DNA from: Psychrobacillus sp. BL-248-WT-3
GTDB lineage: Bacteria > Bacillota > Bacilli > Bacillales_A > Planococcaceae
NCBI RefSeq assembly: GCF_012843435.1
Contig: NZ_JABAFC010000004.1
Span: 62,001-126,000 of the forward strand
Reading direction: 5' to 3'
Length of the DNA stretch: 64,000 nt
The position numbers and the translations under genes are program-made. This document shows, in pieces, positions 8,782-16,984 of this stretch (within the stretch, counting starts at the first letter, position 1; the number at the start of each line of letters is the position of its first letter). The notes beneath the pieces were generated by a model. It had not been told where the DNA came from. It made no database searches and was given only the letters and a program-made list of their open reading frames with translations.

Positions 8782-9945
8782 ATGTCTTTACAACTTAACC
8801 CACGTGCGATAGCACTTGAACAACCTGGTATTCGTCAGTTCTCGAACCAGCTAGTTAATTTCCCAAATGCAGTTAATCTAACAATAGGACAACCAGATTT
8901 CCCTACTCCACAGGCAGTGAAGGATGCAGGAATACACGCTATTCAAAATGATTTGACTGGTTATTCTCACAATGCTGGGTTAATAGAGTTAAGAGAAGCT
9001 GTTAATAATTTTTTTACAGATAAATATGGTTTTTCCTACAACCCAACTAAAGAAATTGTCATCACAAACGGTGCGAGTGAAGCTATCGATACAGTTTTTC
9101 GAACTATTTTAGAAGAAGGCGACGAGGTTATATTGCCGGCTCCGATATACTCGGGCTATGAACCTGTTATTAAATTTTGTGGCGCTAAGATCGTTTATTT
9201 AGATACAACTAATACAGGTCTACAGCCTTCAGCAGATGAATTAGAGAAGCTTATTACAGATAAAACGAAGGCTATTTTGTTTAATAATCCTTCAAACCCT
9301 ACTGGCATGGTTATCGAAAAGCAGGTAATGGATCAGCTAGTGGAAATGTTAAAGGATAAAGAGGTTTATATTGTCTCCGATGAAATTTATAGTGAGAATA
9401 CATTTTTAGGAGAGCATGTTTCGTTTGCTTCCTATCCGGAGCTGCGAGACAAATTATTTTATATCCATGGGGTTTCTAAGTCGCATTCGATGACTGGCTG
9501 GAGGATTGGATTCATATTAGGTCCTGAGAAAATTATGGAGCATGTGTTAAAAGTACATCTTTACAATTCTATTTGTGCTTCTTTGCCATCACAGTACGGT
9601 GCACTAGAGGCTTTAACCAATTCCAAGGATATCCCAAGCGCAATGAATATTGAGTATGTAACAAGACGTGACTATGTATATGATCGCTTGTTAAAGATGG
9701 GTCTTCCTGTCATTAAGCCGAATGGTGCATTTTATATTTTTCCTTCCATAGAACGTTTAGGTATGAAATCTTTTGATTTTGCAACGAAGCTACTACATGA
9801 AGGTGGAGTAGCGGTAGTTCCTGGCAGTACCTTTACACCTTATGGAGAAGGCTATATTCGAATTTCCTATGCTTATTCCATGGCCGTATTAGAAGAGGGT
9901 TTAAATCGTTTAGAACGTTTTATAGAAAAAATTCAGTCCCAATGA
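8782..9945 (+). CDS. patA: PLP-dependent aminotransferase, PatA type
   Basis: The 387-residue class I/II aminotransferase strongly resembles B. subtilis PatA: NLTIGQPDFPTP near residue 35, NNPSNPTGM near 172, DEIYSE near 202, and the PLP lysine in GVSKSHSMTGWRIGF near residue 232, with the phosphate-binding arginine in the same motif. It would move an amino group between an amino acid and a 2-oxo acid. As the last gene of the gntR-dctPQM group, it may convert the 2-oxo acid made by the divergent GlcD oxidase into an amino acid; that link is inferred from context. The ribosome binding site is GAAAGAAGGG. Confidence 0.9.
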   Translation: MSLQLNPRAIALEQPGIRQFSNQLVNFPNAVNLTIGQPDFPTPQAVKDAGIHAIQNDLTGYSHNAGLIELREAVNNFFTDKYGFSYNPTKEIVITNGASEAIDTVFRTILEEGDEVILPAPIYSGYEPVIKFCGAKIVYLDTTNTGLQPSADELEKLITDKTKAILFNNPSNPTGMVIEKQVMDQLVEMLKDKEVYIVSDEIYSENTFLGEHVSFASYPELRDKLFYIHGVSKSHSMTGWRIGFILGPEKIMEHVLKVHLYNSICASLPSQYGALEALTNSKDIPSAMNIEYVTRRDYVYDRLLKMGLPVIKPNGAFYIFPSIERLGMKSFDFATKLLHEGGVAVVPGSTFTPYGEGYIRISYAYSMAVLEEGLNRLERFIEKIQSQ

Positions 9946-9975
9946 ATTCTATTACATGACGAAATGGAGAATACA

Positions 9976-11043
9976 ATGAAAAAAGTAATTACGTATTCAC
10001 TTGCACTTGGAATTTTTAGTAGTGTTATACTCGGTCCCGTAGCGAATGTACAGGCAGCGTCTTTAACAAAAGCGGAAGCTCTAGTTCAGAGAGCGGAGAA
10101 AGAAGCAACCGCTTTAAAATGGCAAATTTCTATTGAACATACCCAGTCTATTAAAACTCCTGATATGAAGGTATTCAATTCAACTAAATCTGCTTATCTA
10201 GCGGCACAAAAAGAGATTTCCTCGATAAGTGATTCAGCTAAAAGGGCAGAATTAGAAAAAAAATTAGAAGAAACAGCTGGAATCCATTATAAACGCTCCA
10301 TGGGGTATGTGGATGCTATTACGTCCGGCAATAAAATTCAGAAGCTGGCTAACACTCTACAGCAAGAGTATAGAAAGGATCCAAGCTCTAAGCTTACGGA
10401 AACTGCCTATCATGCATTATCAGAGGAAATTAGAAAGCAAGGAAAGCTTCTTTATAGAGTTTATGGTAAGTCAACACGTGAAGCTTTTATTGCTCAATAT
10501 AAGAGTCCTGCTGAACAGATGCTACTTAATGTAAAATCTGCAAAGATAGCGAAAGGCTTAATAACTAAGCTGGACCAGGCTATTCAAAAGAAAACCAAGC
10601 AAGACTCCATTCTAAACGAGTTGTTTTTAACTTTAGAATCCATTAAAGATGATACGATGTATTATCGACTATTTGAAGAATATAGCAAGGTCATGCGAAA
10701 GGATATAAATTTTGTTGCACAAGAAAAAGACTTCAACATTTATTTTGGTCAAATGAACCAACTGATCAATAAAAAAGATGTAACGGGAGTCTTCTCGTTA
10801 TACGGTAAGGATTTTCCAGACTATGAATTTTTAAAAGAGGATATCCAGACTTCCTTCAATGAAAATGATACAAAATTCGAACTGTTAAACGTTTATGTCT
10901 ACTCCATCATTAGTGGCTATGCCTATGTGGAAGTTGAGGACCTTGCTACTACAGGAAACAAAAAGGAAACTATTATAAACGTATATCTATTGAAAAAAGA
11001 AAATAAGGAATGGAAAATTGTCGATATTTTTACTCCTTACTAA
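9976..11043 (+). CDS. exported protein with SbsC C-terminal-like region, unknown function
   Basis: The product is 355 residues with a signal peptide (MKKVITYSLALGIF, cleavage after NVQAA near residue 28). The start ATG at 9976 has GGAGA 5 nt upstream; the in-frame ATG at 9964 overlaps that site. The mature N-terminus LTKAEALVQRAEKEATALKW resembles the helical repeats of SbsC C-terminal domains seen in S-layer and secreted proteins of bacilli. The C-terminal 110 residues look like an NTF2/SnoaL-type domain, ending in EWKIVDIFTPY. No catalytic motif is evident. It lies 30 nt after patA but is probably not functionally tied to it, and a hairpin ends it. Confidence 0.7.
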   Translation: MKKVITYSLALGIFSSVILGPVANVQAASLTKAEALVQRAEKEATALKWQISIEHTQSIKTPDMKVFNSTKSAYLAAQKEISSISDSAKRAELEKKLEETAGIHYKRSMGYVDAITSGNKIQKLANTLQQEYRKDPSSKLTETAYHALSEEIRKQGKLLYRVYGKSTREAFIAQYKSPAEQMLLNVKSAKIAKGLITKLDQAIQKKTKQDSILNELFLTLESIKDDTMYYRLFEEYSKVMRKDINFVAQEKDFNIYFGQMNQLINKKDVTGVFSLYGKDFPDYEFLKEDIQTSFNENDTKFELLNVYVYSIISGYAYVEVEDLATTGNKKETIINVYLLKKENKEWKIVDIFTPY

Positions 11044-11055
11044 CTATTTTATTCA

Positions 11056-11094
11056 AACAACCAACGAGAGAAAACTTGTTGGTTGTTATTTTAT
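11056..11094 (+). terminator. hairpin terminator after the SbsC-like gene
   Basis: AACAACCAAC pairs with GTTGGTTGTT across a 12-nt loop, followed by ATTTTATATT. The T-run is broken, so it may be a moderate terminator. Confidence 0.6.
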
Positions 11095-11163
11095 ATTCCA
11101 AGAATGTTAAAATGAATGATATGAAAATTCAAATAAATAAATAGAATCAATAGGAGGAATAGA

Positions 11164-11778
11164 ATGAAAACATTATTATTAACAGGATTTGAACCGTTTT
11201 TACAGCTTACTGTCAATCCAACTATGAAAATTGTGGAACAGTTAAATGGTTTAGAGATTAATGGTCATAGGATTGTTGGTAAAATCCTACCGGTAGATTT
11301 TCGTGCGTCTGGTAAGGAGCTACTTCAATTACTGGAAGCAGAAAAGCCAGACGTACACATATCTTTAGGCTTAGCAGCTGGCAGGTATAAAATTACTCCC
11401 GAGAGAGTTGCTATCAATGTACAAGATGGGGATGCAGATAACAAAGGAAATAGGCCTGTTGATGAAGTGATCCAGGCAAACGGAGAACCAGGTTATTTCT
11501 CTACGTTGCCAATTCGAAAAATGGTGGAAAAGCTAATCCAAAATGGTTTTCCTGCTGAAATTTCTAATACAGCAGGAACCTACCTTTGTAATAATGTCAT
11601 GTATGAAGCATTACATTATGCACAGAAGTCCAATAACAAACTGATTTCGGGATTCATCCATATTCCGGCATCTCATGAACTAGCGATTGCACACGGGAAG
11701 ATTCCGAGCTGGTCTCATGAGGACTTGAAAAATAGTATTATCACTTGTATTGGTGTGCTAGAACATCATGACAATTGA
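11164..11778 (+). CDS. pcp: pyroglutamyl-peptidase I (peptidase C15)
   Basis: The 204-residue cytosolic cysteine peptidase removes N-terminal pyroglutamate (5-oxoproline) from peptides. The catalytic triad is readable: Glu80 in TPERVAIN, Cys142 in AGTYLCNNVMY and His166 in GFIHIPASHE. The N-terminus MKTLLLTGFEPF is standard; the usual GGDSxNPS after it is replaced by LQLTVNPT, an odd but conservative change. The gene starts at ATG 11164 behind AGGAGGAATAG and overlaps pxpB by 11 bp. Its place at the head of the 5-oxoprolinase genes suggests a scavenging route from peptide to glutamate. Confidence 0.95.
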   Translation: MKTLLLTGFEPFLQLTVNPTMKIVEQLNGLEINGHRIVGKILPVDFRASGKELLQLLEAEKPDVHISLGLAAGRYKITPERVAINVQDGDADNKGNRPVDEVIQANGEPGYFSTLPIRKMVEKLIQNGFPAEISNTAGTYLCNNVMYEALHYAQKSNNKLISGFIHIPASHELAIAHGKIPSWSHEDLKNSIITCIGVLEHHDN

Positions 11779-12511
11779 AATGCCAACTTTTTTTAGAACA
11801 GGGGAGAGGACTTTACGTTTTAGTTTTGAAGAGACTATAAGTCAAGAAGTATGGAGTCAGGTACATTTCTTTGCTGAAATGGTTTCATTAGAATGGAATC
11901 ATCTTATAGAGGAGGTGGTGCCAAGCTATCATACAATTACGGTGTTTTTTATTGATTCGTCGGCATTAGACAAAGTTGATATTAAGGGATTCTTATTCAA
12001 ATGGCAGCATAAAAATTTAGCTTCAGAAAAAATACCGTCTAGATTAGTACATATTCCTGTCTGTTACGAGGAGCCGTATTCGTTAGATATGGATAGAATA
12101 GCTTCTTTAAATGGTCTTTCTTCCAAACAGATTATTCAGCTTCACACACAACCATTATATACCGTATATATGATTGGATTTTTACCCGGTTTTCCTTATT
12201 TAGGAGAGTTACATAAAAGCCTTTGCATTTCTCGCCTAGACAAGCCTAGAAGTATAGTACCAAAAGGCTCTGTTGGAATTGGAGGAAATCAAACAGGCAT
12301 TTATCCCTTAGAATCACCAGGAGGATGGAACATTATTGGAAGAACACCAATGGAAATCTATTCGGCTTTTAGAAATGACCATTTTCTATTAAGAGCAAGA
12401 GATTTAATTAGATTTTTTCCCATTTCAATACATGAATATGAAGAGATAGCTAGTGAGTTAAAACAAGATTCTCTTGCTATGAAACGTTTTGTAGAGGAGT
12501 TGTCTAAATGA
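11768..12511 (+). CDS. pxpB: 5-oxoprolinase subunit PxpB (KipI family)
   Basis: The 247-residue protein is one of three subunits that hydrolyse 5-oxoproline to glutamate at the cost of ATP. The KipI/PxpB C-terminal domain is obvious: VYMIGFLPGFPYLGEL near residue 138, RLDKPRSIVPKGSVGIGG and QTGIYPLESPGGWNIIG. The N-terminal domain (about residues 10-90) is the less conserved half. It starts inside the end of pcp and ends with a 4-bp ATGA overlap with pxpA, so the operon is translationally coupled. KipI of B. subtilis also inhibits sporulation kinase KinA; with pcp and pxpA/C attached, the metabolic role is the better call. Confidence 0.94.
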   Translation: MTIEMPTFFRTGERTLRFSFEETISQEVWSQVHFFAEMVSLEWNHLIEEVVPSYHTITVFFIDSSALDKVDIKGFLFKWQHKNLASEKIPSRLVHIPVCYEEPYSLDMDRIASLNGLSSKQIIQLHTQPLYTVYMIGFLPGFPYLGELHKSLCISRLDKPRSIVPKGSVGIGGNQTGIYPLESPGGWNIIGRTPMEIYSAFRNDHFLLRARDLIRFFPISIHEYEEIASELKQDSLAMKRFVEELSK

Positions 12512-13275
12512 TAACAATTGATATAAATGCGGATGTAGGGGAAAGCTTTGGAGCCTTTAGCGTAGGGGAAGACCAGGAATTATTTAAAGTGATTACTTCA
12601 GCTAACATTGCTTGTGGATTCCACGCGGGAGATTTTTCGGTAATGAACCGAACAGTCCAGGAAGCTAAGAAAAATAATTTATGCATTGGTGCTCACCCAG
12701 GATTTCCAGACCTGCAAGGATTTGGACGTAGGAATATGATAATGTCACCCGAAGAAATCTATGAGATGGTTATCTATCAAGTTGGGGCTTTAAAGGCTTT
12801 CTGTCAGCTTCATCATGTACGACTTAGGCATGTAAAGCCACATGGTGCTCTTTACAATATGGCTGCAAAAGATTCCTCTGTTGCTAAAGCAATTGCGCAG
12901 GCGACGTTTGATATGGAACCAGACTTGATTTTATATGGGTTATGCAACAGTGAACTAATAGAGGCGGGAAAAATGATAGGTCTTCAAACTGCACAGGAGG
13001 CTTTTGCTGATCGCCTTTATGATGAGGATGGGCAGCTAGTTAACCGAACAGAGCCAAATGCTATTTTGACAACTGATGAAGAGATTATTACACAGGTTTT
13101 GCGAATCGTAAAAGATCAACAGGTAAAGACCAAATCTGGTAATGTGATAAGAATGCATGCAAATACCTTATGTTTTCATGGCGACGGCAAAAATGTTTCA
13201 GCAATTGTTAGGAAAGTTAGAAAAGTATTAGAGGAAAACAAAGTGAAAATCGAATCTTTGGAGCTAGGAATATGA
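12508..13275 (+). CDS. pxpA: 5-oxoprolinase subunit PxpA (LamB/YcsF family)
   Basis: The 255-residue subunit has the complete LamB/YcsF signature: DINADVGESFGAF at the N-terminus, NIACGFHAGD near residue 34, IGAHPGFPDLQGFGRR near 60, RHVKPHGALYN near 112, EAFADRLYDEDGQLV near 165 and LCFHGDG near 224. The conserved histidines and aspartates probably form the hydrolytic centre of the PxpABC complex. It overlaps both neighbours by 4 bp (ATGA junctions). The order B-A-C differs from the A-B-C order of some genomes but is common in bacilli. Confidence 0.96.
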   Translation: MITIDINADVGESFGAFSVGEDQELFKVITSANIACGFHAGDFSVMNRTVQEAKKNNLCIGAHPGFPDLQGFGRRNMIMSPEEIYEMVIYQVGALKAFCQLHHVRLRHVKPHGALYNMAAKDSSVAKAIAQATFDMEPDLILYGLCNSELIEAGKMIGLQTAQEAFADRLYDEDGQLVNRTEPNAILTTDEEIITQVLRIVKDQQVKTKSGNVIRMHANTLCFHGDGKNVSAIVRKVRKVLEENKVKIESLELGI

Positions 13276-14132
13276 AGGCGCTTTTTAAAGTCATAAAAGA
13301 GGGGGTTTACGCATCCTATCAGGACTCGGGCAGACCAGGGTATCGGAAATTTGGGATGCCTGTTGCTGGGCCAATGGATAAATATGCATTTCAAATGGGG
13401 AATAAAATTGTATCTAACTCTCCCAATTCTCTAGCGTTAGAACTATTTTTAGGTGGTTTATCACTGGAAGTGTTAGATACTCATAAATTGGTCATCAGTG
13501 GGGCGGATCTTGAAGCTACGCTAGATGGAAACCCCGTGGAGCTGTGGAAATCCTTTCTAGTCATCAAAGGTCAAATCCTATCCTTTAATAGTCCAAGTAA
13601 AGGAAGTATTGCTTACATAATTCCGCAAGGAGGATTTTTTGCGGACGAGGTGATGAACAGTAGTTCAGCATATCCAAGAGCAGATATTGGATATGTACTG
13701 AAGCCAAACATGATTTTATATGGGAGGGATACTTCGTATACAAACAAACGCTCTCGATTAATACCGTCTCTTATTCCTACTTATGAAAATGATGTAACTG
13801 TTAATGTTTGGGGAAGTCCACATGTGGTTTTATTTGAAACGAGCAGTATTGATACTTTTTTTAATTCGATTTATACATATAAGGCTGGGAATCGGATGGG
13901 ATATTATTTAGATGGCCCTGAGCTAAAGTTCGTCTCTAAGGGCGATATTCTATCGGAGGCAACCCAGTTTGGTACTATTCAAATTACTAATAATGGTCAG
14001 CCGGTTGTTTTAATGGCAGATGCACATACGGTTGGTGGATATGCTACCATGGGGAAAATAGCAGACGAAGATTTATGGAAGATCTCCCAATTGAGGAGTG
14101 GTGGAAAGATTCGTTTTCAATGGAGAGAGTGA
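13272..14132 (+). CDS. pxpC: 5-oxoprolinase subunit PxpC (KipA family)
   Basis: The 286-residue product is the biotin-dependent carboxylase-like (AHS2) subunit of ATP-dependent 5-oxoprolinase. Markers are SYQDSGRPGYRKFGMPVAGP near residue 16, MDKYAFQMGN, and the C-terminal LMADAHTVGGYATMGKI near residue 245. It is slightly shorter than many KipA proteins (about 310-335), with no sign of frame damage. It starts within the last codons of pxpA and ends just before a strong terminator, closing the pcp-pxpBAC operon. Confidence 0.94.
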   Translation: MKALFKVIKEGVYASYQDSGRPGYRKFGMPVAGPMDKYAFQMGNKIVSNSPNSLALELFLGGLSLEVLDTHKLVISGADLEATLDGNPVELWKSFLVIKGQILSFNSPSKGSIAYIIPQGGFFADEVMNSSSAYPRADIGYVLKPNMILYGRDTSYTNKRSRLIPSLIPTYENDVTVNVWGSPHVVLFETSSIDTFFNSIYTYKAGNRMGYYLDGPELKFVSKGDILSEATQFGTIQITNNGQPVVLMADAHTVGGYATMGKIADEDLWKISQLRSGGKIRFQWRE

Positions 14133-14133
14133 T

Positions 14134-14187
14134 AAGGATTGTCATAAAATACACCTAGCAGTTGTGTGTTTTATGACAATCCTTTTT
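14134..14187 (+). terminator. terminator of pcp-pxpBAC
   Basis: A long stem AAGGATTGTCATAAAA pairs with TTTTATGACAATCCTT, with CACC/GTGT inner pairing, followed by TTTTTG. Confidence 0.9.
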
Positions 14188-14404
14188 GAGCATGCATATA
14201 TGTTGTTTATAGAATTTTTAATGCTTTTCTAAATGTAGCTTTATTTCCTCGGAAATTTTTTCTTGTTTGAATCATTTGCAAAATCCTATTGTTACAGAAG
14301 AACACGAACAATGACTTAATCTTTAATTTTGGAAAACAAATGGACATATTTCTATTCAGGCTTCCTCTTTATCTTGCCTAGCTCCTTTTTATGCAAATAT
14401 AGAC
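14188..14404. other. gene-free gap between two convergent terminators
   Basis: About 215 bp between the pxpC and secA2 terminators. All six frames are short and I see no promoter, repeat or RNA fold worth naming. Confidence 0.4.
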
Positions 14405-14454
14405 TAAAAAAAACTCATAAAACTGCAGCACGAATTTGCTGCAGTCTTTATGAG
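14405..14454 (-). terminator. terminator of the secA2-like gene
   Basis: Read on the minus strand, CTCATAAA-GACTGCAGCA pairs with TGCTGCAG-TTTTATGAG and is followed by eight T. It begins about 10 nt past the stop codon. Confidence 0.9.
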
Positions 14455-14464
14455 AAAATTAGTC

Positions 14465-16825
14465 TTACTCTTCAATTTTAGAGCTATTAACCTGTAGAAA
14501 GTATCGGCTGATATCTCGGAAAAAGGAGTTCAGCATATGATTGAACATGTCTAATGCATCAAATGAATATAGTCTATAAGGATCTTCTTGTCCGTAGCCG
14601 CGAACGGAAATACCTTCTCTCAAGTGGTGTAAGTTTCCTAAATGAGAAATCCAGTATCTGTCTAACGTTTCAATGTAAATGCTTTGGATGTCCTTCCAAG
14701 TATCTTCATCTACATCATTCTCTAGTTCATCTAACGCCATTCGGTAAACAACATTTAGTTCTTTTTGTAATTGTTCCTTACTTTCCGCAGTGAAGTTAGA
14801 GTAATCGATTGGCTCCGTGGTAGTAAGCGTGCCGATTATTTTAATTTCATCAATCACTTCCTGGTGCAAAGCAGTTTCCCCCGCTGCATCCATTTCTAAC
14901 ATATCCTTTAAGAAGTAATTTAAGCGTTCCTGTATAGCAATTTGAATGAGTGATTGCATGTTTTCCAGTTTCAATGCTTTTTCACGATAATTATAAATCA
15001 CTTTTTGCTGATCATTGTTTACATCATCTAATTTTAGTAAGTGTGATCTACTTGAGAAATGCATTCCTTCAATAACCTTTTGTACATTGTAAACAAATTT
15101 AGTTGGGTTAGGGGAAATTATTAAACCACTTTCATCCGTTTTTACTTTCTTTTTATACTTAGCGAATTCTTCTTCATCATAGTAGTAGAATAGCTCGTCG
15201 TCTAAGGAAACGATAAACTGTGTGCTGCCTGGGTCACCTTGGCGACCACTACGTCCCCGTAATTGCATATCAATACGAGCACTACTGTGAAGCTCGGTTC
15301 CGATAATATGCAAACCACCAAGCTCTGCTACACCTTCGCCTAAAAGAATATCCGTTCCTCGGCCTGCCATATTAGTAGCTAGCATAATTTTATGCATTTG
15401 ACCTGCATTAGAAATAAGCTCTGCTTCATCTTCCTCTGTTTTAGCATTTAAAATATTGTGTTTCAAGCCTTCCTCTTTAAAGAAATTGGATAGCTTCTCT
15501 GATTGCTCAATAGAGGTGGTCCCAATTAAAACAGGACGCCCAACTTCGTGGTGCTTTTTAGTTTCAGCAACAATTTTCTTCATTTTATCTTCAGAGGATA
15601 AATAGACAACAGTCTCCATATCAATTCGCTTGTTTGGTTTGTTCGTAGGAATCTCTGTGACTCTTAAATTATAAGTCTCCCAAAATTCATCGCGTGAAGG
15701 CATAGCACTGCCAGTCATTCCAGAGATATGACTATACAAACGGAAATAATGTTGAATGGTAACAGATGCCTGTGTATTGTTCTCTTCTTTGATCGAAACC
15801 TTCTCTTTAGCCTCTATTGCTTGATGAAGGCCATCGCTATATGTTCTGCCTTCCATTATACGTCCTGTGTACTGGTCAACGATTTGTATTTTATCGTCCT
15901 TCACAATATAGTCGACATCTTTTCTCATAACTACTTTTGCGCGAAGCGTCTGCATTGCTATATGAAGAAACTCTCTATGTTCGCGATCATATACATTATC
16001 GATTCCAAAGGCCTCTTCTAGACGATCTGCACCTTCATCTAACAATACAATTTGTTTTGTTTCTGGGTAATAATCGTATTCTCTTTTGTCCTCAAACGAT
16101 TTTACTACCATCTGCATCACAGGGAAGAGATTTAAGCTTGCGTTAGACTTACCTGCAATGATTAAAGGTGTCCTTGCTTCGTCTATTAAAATGCTATCTA
16201 CTTCATCGATTAATGCGTAGAAAAGCGGTCTTTGTACGCGCTCATCTTCTCGTTGGATCATATGGTCTCTTAAATAGTCGAAACCAAACTCTGTCCCTGT
16301 TCCGTATGTAATATCACAAAGGTAAGCAGCTTGCTTTTCCTCTTTTTCCAGTCCAGCTACATTAAGTCCAACGGAAAGACCAAGAAATTCAAAAAGGGGC
16401 TTCATTTGTTCATAATCTCGAGTAGCCAAGTATTCGTTCGCGGTAATGATATGTGTTCCTTTTCCGTAAGCAGCCATCACGTAAGCTGGTAGGGTAGCCA
16501 CTAACGTTTTACCTTCTCCCGTTTGCATTTGGGCAATTTGAGATTGTGTTAGAACAGCTCCTCCCATCAGCTGAGAATCATAATGTCTCATTCCAAGCAC
16601 ACGTTTAGAGGCCTCTCGAACGACAGCAAATGCTTCAATAATTAGCTCCTCTGGTGATATTCCCTCGTTAAGCTTCTCACGAAAAATATTTGTATATGCT
16701 TGTAGCTCTTCATCATTTTTTTGAGTGAATGAATCTTCTAGGGCATTTATTTTATTTACAATTTTTTTTAGCTGATTTAGCTCTATGACTTCTCCTGAAA
16801 TCATTTTTTTAATAGATTGTAACAT
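14465..16825 (-). CDS. secA2: SecA2-type preprotein translocase ATPase
   Basis: The 786-residue DEAD-like motor drives protein export through SecYEG. Walker A is MQTGEGKTLVATLPAY, Walker B LIDEVDSILIDEARTPLI; HIITANEYLATRD, MAGRGTDI and LRGRSGRQGDPG complete the SecA set. It lacks the C-terminal CxCx8CH zinc motif of housekeeping SecA and ends SSKIEE, and it is about 50 residues shorter. This supports an accessory SecA2 rather than SecA1. I start it at ATG 16825 (TAGGAG 8-9 nt upstream) rather than an extended upstream ATG at 16885. It is divergent from two large secreted proteins, which are candidate substrates, as SecA2 of B. anthracis exports S-layer proteins. Confidence 0.88.
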   Translation of the reverse strand: MLQSIKKMISGEVIELNQLKKIVNKINALEDSFTQKNDEELQAYTNIFREKLNEGISPEELIIEAFAVVREASKRVLGMRHYDSQLMGGAVLTQSQIAQMQTGEGKTLVATLPAYVMAAYGKGTHIITANEYLATRDYEQMKPLFEFLGLSVGLNVAGLEKEEKQAAYLCDITYGTGTEFGFDYLRDHMIQREDERVQRPLFYALIDEVDSILIDEARTPLIIAGKSNASLNLFPVMQMVVKSFEDKREYDYYPETKQIVLLDEGADRLEEAFGIDNVYDREHREFLHIAMQTLRAKVVMRKDVDYIVKDDKIQIVDQYTGRIMEGRTYSDGLHQAIEAKEKVSIKEENNTQASVTIQHYFRLYSHISGMTGSAMPSRDEFWETYNLRVTEIPTNKPNKRIDMETVVYLSSEDKMKKIVAETKKHHEVGRPVLIGTTSIEQSEKLSNFFKEEGLKHNILNAKTEEDEAELISNAGQMHKIMLATNMAGRGTDILLGEGVAELGGLHIIGTELHSSARIDMQLRGRSGRQGDPGSTQFIVSLDDELFYYYDEEEFAKYKKKVKTDESGLIISPNPTKFVYNVQKVIEGMHFSSRSHLLKLDDVNNDQQKVIYNYREKALKLENMQSLIQIAIQERLNYFLKDMLEMDAAGETALHQEVIDEIKIIGTLTTTEPIDYSNFTAESKEQLQKELNVVYRMALDELENDVDEDTWKDIQSIYIETLDRYWISHLGNLHHLREGISVRGYGQEDPYRLYSFDALDMFNHMLNSFFRDISRYFLQVNSSKIEE

Positions 16826-16856
16826 GTCTAATCTCCTATCTTTTATTTCCAATACT

Positions 16857-16865
16857 ATTATATCA
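16857..16865 (-). promoter_or_regulatory. extended -10 promoter of the secA2-like gene
   Basis: On the minus strand TGATATAAT forms a perfect extended -10 element about 30 nt upstream of the chosen start. No good -35 is seen, which fits extended -10 promoters. Confidence 0.55.
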
Positions 16866-16939
16866 TGAATCATAAGTGGTAGCATTTACTATATAAATAG
16901 CTATGATTACAATTTAGTTACATGATTATATTTAAAAAG

Positions 16940-16968
16940 TTTCCATATCATGTTAAAGTTAGTATAGA
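16940..16968 (+). promoter_or_regulatory. possible sigma-A promoter of the exported-protein operon
   Basis: TTTCCA at 16940-16945 and TATAGA at 16963-16968 are 17 bp apart, just before the ribosome binding site of the gene starting at 16985. Matches to consensus are only moderate. Confidence 0.35.
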
Positions 16969-16984
16969 TATGAAAGGGGTTAGA

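Noticed and set aside
14465-16885. Longer secA2 start at 16885
   Set aside because: It lacks a ribosome binding site and would overlap the extended -10 promoter; ATG 16825 has TAGGAG at good distance.
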